Assembly: GCF_014633365.1 (NCBI RefSeq)
Contig: NC_068346.1
Span: forward strand, 34,349,191 to 34,413,190
From: Diospyros lotus
Taxonomy: Eukaryota; Streptophyta; Magnoliopsida; Ericales; Ebenaceae
DNA length: 64,000 bases
Reading direction: 5' to 3'
The position numbers were made by a program, and so were the translations under genes. The notes below the pieces were generated by a model. The model was not told the DNA's origin. It worked only from the letters and a program-made list of their open reading frames with translations, and searched no databases. This document shows positions 60,301 to 64,000 of the stretch, one piece after another (the first letter of the stretch is position 1; the number at the start of each line of letters is the position of its first letter).

Positions 60301-63083
60301 CAAACAGAGAGGTGGAAGTATATAGTAATGTTGATTGGGCTTACTCAATTCTCAACAGGAGGTCAACCCTCGGATATTACTCACTTGTGTGGGGAAATCT
60401 GGTTACTTGGCGTAGCAAAAAACAGTATGTGGTCTCTAGAATCAGTGTTGAGGTTGAGTTTAGAGCTATGGCTCAAGGATTTTGTGAAGGAATATGGCTG
60501 AGAAGATTACTACAAGACTTGAAAACAAATGTTGCTAGACCAGTAAAGGTATTGTGTGACAATCAATCTACTATTAGCATTGCTAAGAATCTTGTTCATC
60601 ATGACCGAACAAAACATGTGGAAATTGACAGGCATTTCATTAAGAAGAAGTTGGAAGAAGGGGTATTCCAGCTTACCTATACACCTACCAACAATCAAGT
60701 TGCAAATATTCTCACTAAAGCCTTGCCGAGAAAAATATGTGAAGATTTAAGCTACAAGTTTGGTCTAAATAATATATTCAGCCCAGCTTGAGGGGGAGTG
60801 TAGAGATTTTGAGAAGATTATCGGAAATGGCAAATTGGATATTGAAGTTTGAAAAGGAAAAGATAGGGTGGTTGAAAGAATTCAAGATTTAAATGAAGCA
60901 GCCTAGAAGATAAGATAAGCTCCAAAATTCAAGGAAATGATAAAGCACAGCTTGAAAAGGAGGATAATTCAGCATTTCAAATATTAGTTACAGCAGTTTA
61001 AATATCAGTTATGGTTATCTAAATTTGAATTTATTCCTGATTTCTAGGAGATAGCATTTTGTACTTGTATAAATACCCTACTCGGATTCAATAAAGTTCA
61101 ATGAGTTCTTCTCCCTATTTTTTCTGCAGAAGGTGTATAGAGTTTCATGTTCTTGAATGCTTTATTTCCTATGTATGTCACCTGATTATTCCCATGGCAC
61201 GTTTAAAATCCTATTGCTTTGTACGTAACTGAGTGTTCTACAATTTTACTTGTTTGAGTTATGAATCATGCAAGAAGCAAACAATTATGAACAAAGTACC
61301 AAGTAGCTTTTGATTTAAAAGAAAGAGAGGAGCTACATAGCTTTTGTTAGGTAGGCAATGTGTGACTCATTTTCCAACCTTTTGCATAATAAGTGTTGTC
61401 TCAAAAGAGTAAAAATTCAAAAGGCAGATTGCACAAAACTCCTGCCAATGTGGGTCCAGGAGGGTGAGGTATATGCAGTCTAGCCCTGAGTGTTCCTGTG
61501 GTTTGAACATGGAGCAGTCTTTTACCATTGCTCCAAGTATCAATGTTTTTCAATGGTGAAAACTACATAATCAATTAAAGAAATAATGGGGTGAGAATTG
61601 TCAAGTTTTGGTCAAAAGATTACATGCAGGAGAAAACTGATCATGTCCACAGCAAGCTGCAGTAAAATATTCCCATGGAGTATGCACATTTCAATTATTT
61701 TCTTCAATTTTCATTGTTTCATATTTTTTCTGCATGTAGGTGACCATATGATTATGTATGCAGTTCATGGTTGTTGGAGTGCATTCTGCAAAGTTTGATA
61801 ATGAGAAAGATTTAGAAGCCATCAGGAATGCTGTCCTGCGCTATGGAATCACTCACCCAGTAAGCTATGCACTTTGAGTGATATACCAGTAGTATCTTGA
61901 AGTTTTCTAAATTATTTTTGGTGTTATGTAGCCAGGTGCGGTTTTTCTCTTTTTCTGGCAACAATTATTCTCCTATTAGTTCATATATTCCTCCAGGGGC
62001 TTTGTATATATGGCCCACCATTGGGCTGTCTAATTATTAATAACCTAGTTTGATGTTGGCATATTCTCTGTCTCATGTGACTTTCAATGACATTTTGACC
62101 ATCTATCAGTATATTTTCTATGGTTCTACCTATAAACATATGTGCTCTGATGCAGTTTATTTCTTATTCCTGTTTTCTGTCAATACATAGGGGATTTGTT
62201 GTTTATGCTACCTGCATTAAGTTTTCTCATATTCCCATGGTACAGAAGCACAGATTTGCTGATATTCTAGTTCATCTGCTGGTATGTGTAGTACATTAAA
62301 GCGTAAACTAATTTTCCTAACCTTTGACCATAATGAAGTTAATTTTCCAGGTAGACCAGGCAATTTTCTACCCATAAAATATGTGCTCTGGTGCAGTGTA
62401 TCCTATTCCTGTCTTTTTGTCCATGCATAGAAGATAGTTTTTTTCATTTTACTTGCATTGATTTATCCCATATTCCTATGGTACAGAAGCACAGGTTTGC
62501 CCCCTTTCTGGTTTTCTATTTGTTCATCTGGTAGGGTACATAATACATTAAAATGTAAGCTATTTGTATATTTGCCATTGTAGACAATTGGTGCAGTATG
62601 GGGTTCTTGTGGTGGCATTCAAAAATAGCATACATTGGATCTTCCAATGAATGAATATGGAAAGTGTTTTAATTTTTGAGAAGGTTTTTGTAGTGATTAA
62701 TTAGTCGCCATGTTTGTAGACTAGCATTCCCTTACCATGAGAAAGAAACAATAAACTAACTGTAGTCAAAAGGAGGACATTGTGGAAGTCGTTATCTAGA
62801 CTTCTTCTGTGCATGAATTTTAATAGCATGAGTTTCTTTTTGCATCAAAATTTTTTGGGGTCAAAAACCCTTGTTTATTTTGTATTCCGGTGCTTTATTA
62901 TGAGGGTTTCTCCTTTAAAAATACCAAATGGGGGGTAATTTTTACTATTTCAAACTCTAGGTTGTCAATGATGGGGATATGTACTTGTGGCGGGAGCTAG
63001 GGATTAATTCCTGGCCTACATTTGCTATTGTTGGGCCCAGTGGTAAGCTCCTTGCACAAATATCAGGTGAAGGTCGTCGGAAG
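48363..63083 (+). CDS. SOQ1: SOQ1, HAD-thioredoxin-like(-NHL) plastid protein, 5' part
   Basis: Fifteen exons with consistent phases: 48363-48720, 49952-50052, 50204-50260, 50352-50446, 51521-51620, 52039-52097, 52306-52430, 52768-52900, 54094-54181, 54343-54421, 54676-54736, 54865-54940, 55442-55552, 61764-61859, 62961-63083. They give 554 residues; the gene continues past the window, where the NHL beta-propeller should be. Residues 1-60 are an Arg/Ser/Pro-rich transit peptide. The HAD domain has [11 protein letters not shown] (Asp81, Asp83) and later [15 protein letters not shown] hydrophobic segment near 350-370 ([19 protein letters not shown]) is the likely thylakoid anchor. The thioredoxin-like domain has FWTYCCINC (Cys 459, 460, 463) and [14 protein letters not shown]. 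In Arabidopsis SOQ1 limits the slow photoprotective quenching qH; the Trx and NHL parts face the lumen. Intron 13 (6.2 kb) holds a copia element. Confidence 0.93.
55647..55973 (+). repeat. 5' LTR of copia element
   Basis: 327 bp, TG...CA ends. A TATA-like TATAAATACCC near 55912 and an AATAAAG signal near 55935 lie in the R/U5 part. Confidence 0.93.
56042..60791 (+). pseudogene. copia gag-pol, multiply broken
   Basis: Gag starts near 56042 with [10 protein letters not shown]; it is stopped at 56309. The protease motif [13 protein letters not shown] is at about 57166. The GAG-pre-integrase module [10 protein letters not shown] is at about 57605. Integrase residues lie in [15 protein letters not shown] (about 58278) and [15 protein letters not shown]-like insertion splits the integrase at 57947. 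RT begins [10 protein letters not shown] with a stop at 59386, continues [11 protein letters not shown] and [13 protein letters not shown], and has YVDDI at about 59834. RNase H (YSNVDWAYS, where Asp is expected for Asn; [12 protein letters not shown]) is at about 60320-60570. At least six stops or shifts prevent expression. Adjacent frames are pieces of this one pol. Confidence 0.9.
57947..58249 (+). mobile_element. SINE-like insertion in copia integrase, 303 bp
   Basis: Flanked by a perfect 10-bp target duplication GATTCAAAGT (57937-57946, 58250-58259) and ending in (TTG)n. Its last ~180 bp match the inverse of 35903-36082, including GGATAAAGGAGGAGGGTT, CATAGAAGTCTAGA and GGATATGTTGTTG. The extra 5' part carries GCCAGGGGATG and CCTAAGTCCGG. 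Removing the insert restores the integrase frame context. It is the youngest datable layer of this nest. Confidence 0.82.
60799..61128 (+). repeat. 3' LTR of copia element
   Basis: 330 bp, preceded by the polypurine tract and followed by GAAGG. It contains a 4-bp insertion (CACA) relative to the 5' LTR. Confidence 0.93.
62140..62560. repeat. Duplicated ~180-bp segment in SOQ1 intron 14
   Basis: Blocks GTGCTCTGATGCAG, TATTCCTGT, CATATTCCCATGGTACAGAAG and GTACATTAAA at 62140-62310 recur at 62385-62560 with about 20% divergence. Both copies are non-coding. Confidence 0.7.
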
Positions 63084-63549
63084 GTACTTTTATCATTCTG
63101 TAACTAGTGTTAAATAGGAGATAGGTTTGTTATGATCAGATCTTTGAGTTATGTTTAAAAGTATTTATGCAATAATATCTTATTGTAATGCTGATGATGC
63201 TTCATTTCTATAATGTGGTTACTATTTGCTATCTTCTTCTTGTTGCTCTGTTCAAGGGCATCTAATAAAATGGTGGGAATGCTAAGCCTATTTCTGGAAC
63301 TTAGAATAATCAAGAGGAAAGAAAAGGAAAGATGGAGATGATTGGTAAGGAAAAGGGAGGAATTGAAACTAGAATTACTTATTTTGTTGTGTGTGTATAT
63401 ATATATATATATATATTTGCTTAGGTTTTTAGTTAAGATTTTTGTACCAAGATGAAATATTATTTTCTTTTCCTTTGAAAAATCCTATAATTGAGACTAC
63501 TAGTTGAAAAAGATGAAAATATGCCAACATTTGAGGCCATGAAAGAGAC

Positions 63550-63815
63550 TTTGACTGTCTGAGTTCAGGTGGAAGTGACTTTTGTTTGAATCACCAACCT
63601 AAATACAGACTAAGTACACCTGGTTACTCTTTTAAGTGTTTATATTCTTAATCACATGGGCAATTGATTTGGCCACAAAAGAGACAGGATGTTTGACTGT
63701 CTGAGTTCAGGTGGAAGTGACTTGTTTGAATCACCAACCTAAATACAAACCAGGTACACTTAGTTACTCTTTAAGTGTTCATATTCTTGATCACTTGGGC
63801 AATTGATTTAGTTGT
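63550..63815. repeat. 142-bp tandem duplication in SOQ1 intron 15
   Basis: Two units begin TTTGACTGTCTGAGTTCAGG (63550 and 63692) and share the AATCACCAACCTAAATACA and GGGCAATTGATTT blocks with few differences. Confidence 0.85.
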
Positions 63816-64000
63816 CAAACATCATATTAGATTTTTCTTAATCTAAACACATGATATCACAAAACAGTCCAAGCAACTGAGATGAGGCTAATAAAAATTA
63901 ATAACTGTGATTTATGCAACTGTGACGCATATGAAAGGCCCAAAAGTAATTTGTGATGTTGACAAGGTTATGACTTGTAAGTTCATAAAGCTAAGTAAAT

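Larger units (their letters stand above)
55647..61128 (+). mobile_element. Ty1/copia retrotransposon in SOQ1 intron 13
   Basis: A 5482-bp element in the same orientation as the gene with perfect GAAGG target duplications (55642-55646, 61129-61133). 5' LTR 55647-55973 and 3' LTR 60799-61128 both run TGTAGAGATTTTG...TTCTGCA and differ at roughly 15 positions plus small indels, so the insertion is not recent. The primer site TGGTATCAGAGC is at 55974. The polypurine tract TTGAGGGGGAG ends at 60798. Domain order is gag, protease, integrase, RT, RNase H (copia order). Confidence 0.93.

Noticed and set aside
1..64000. Virus-derived, bacterial-type or CRISPR-like system
   Set aside because: No direct repeats with spacers, no bacterial operons and no viral replication gene were seen; all reverse-transcriptase and integrase traces fit plant retrotransposons.

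Overview
The window is nuclear DNA of a flowering plant, most likely a woody or otherwise repeat-rich eudicot. It is AT-rich, has GT-AG introns, encodes two plastid-targeted proteins typical of plants, and carries plant-type LTR retrotransposons, CACTA, hAT, PIF/Harbinger, SINE-like and LINE remnants. I cannot name the species from the sequence alone. No tRNA, rRNA or CRISPR was seen.

Layout. (1) 1-36.8 kb is a locally repeated block built from two ancestral neighbours: an MEKK-like protein kinase (+ strand) and a plastid ferroportin-family transporter, IREG3 (- strand). Only one IREG3 is intact: 13 exons, 36754 to 28623, 587 residues as I reconstruct it. Two more copies are pseudogenes: copy A (53-3250, cut by the window edge) and copy B (13482-18682). 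A and B share derived defects absent from the intact gene: the same internally deleted LTR element in the same intron, the same 1-base loss in exon 5, the same +4 in exon 2, and the same fusion of the transporter 5' side to a kinase 3' end. They therefore descend from one already broken copy. The kinase is present as two open genes (6757-7740, frameshifted tail; 20660-21685, full-length tail) and one old pseudogene (25190-25774).

(2) Between kinase A and IREG3 copy B sits a 4.3 kb foreign segment (about 9150-13481). It holds an Athila-like Ty3/gypsy integrase fragment, then an antisense open frame of 394 codons flanked by about 410-bp inverted arms. One arm carries a plausible promoter, leader exon and splice donor for the antisense gene. 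This is the most unusual structure in the window.

(3) 37-48 kb is a transposon-rich intergenic zone. It contains a hAT-like element with a paralogous empty site, a decayed En/Spm-type transposase gene split by a solo LTR with perfect 5-bp target duplications, a LINE zinc-binding-domain relic, and a possible Helitron end.

(4) 48363 to the right edge is the 5' part of SOQ1 (SUPPRESSOR OF QUENCHING 1). Fifteen exons encode the transit peptide, HAD hydrolase, a membrane segment and the thioredoxin-like domain; the NHL-repeat part lies beyond the window. Intron 13 holds a complete-length but inactivated Ty1/copia element (55647-61128, TSD GAAGG), itself interrupted by a 303-bp SINE-like insertion with a 10-bp TSD.

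IREG3 and SOQ1 act in the chloroplast (envelope metal/metal-chelate transport and thylakoid photoprotection), but nothing here shows that they act together. Much of the rest records insertion, duplication and decay. Exon boundaries come from reading GT/AG sites and from remembered conservation of the Arabidopsis families; no alignment program was run.
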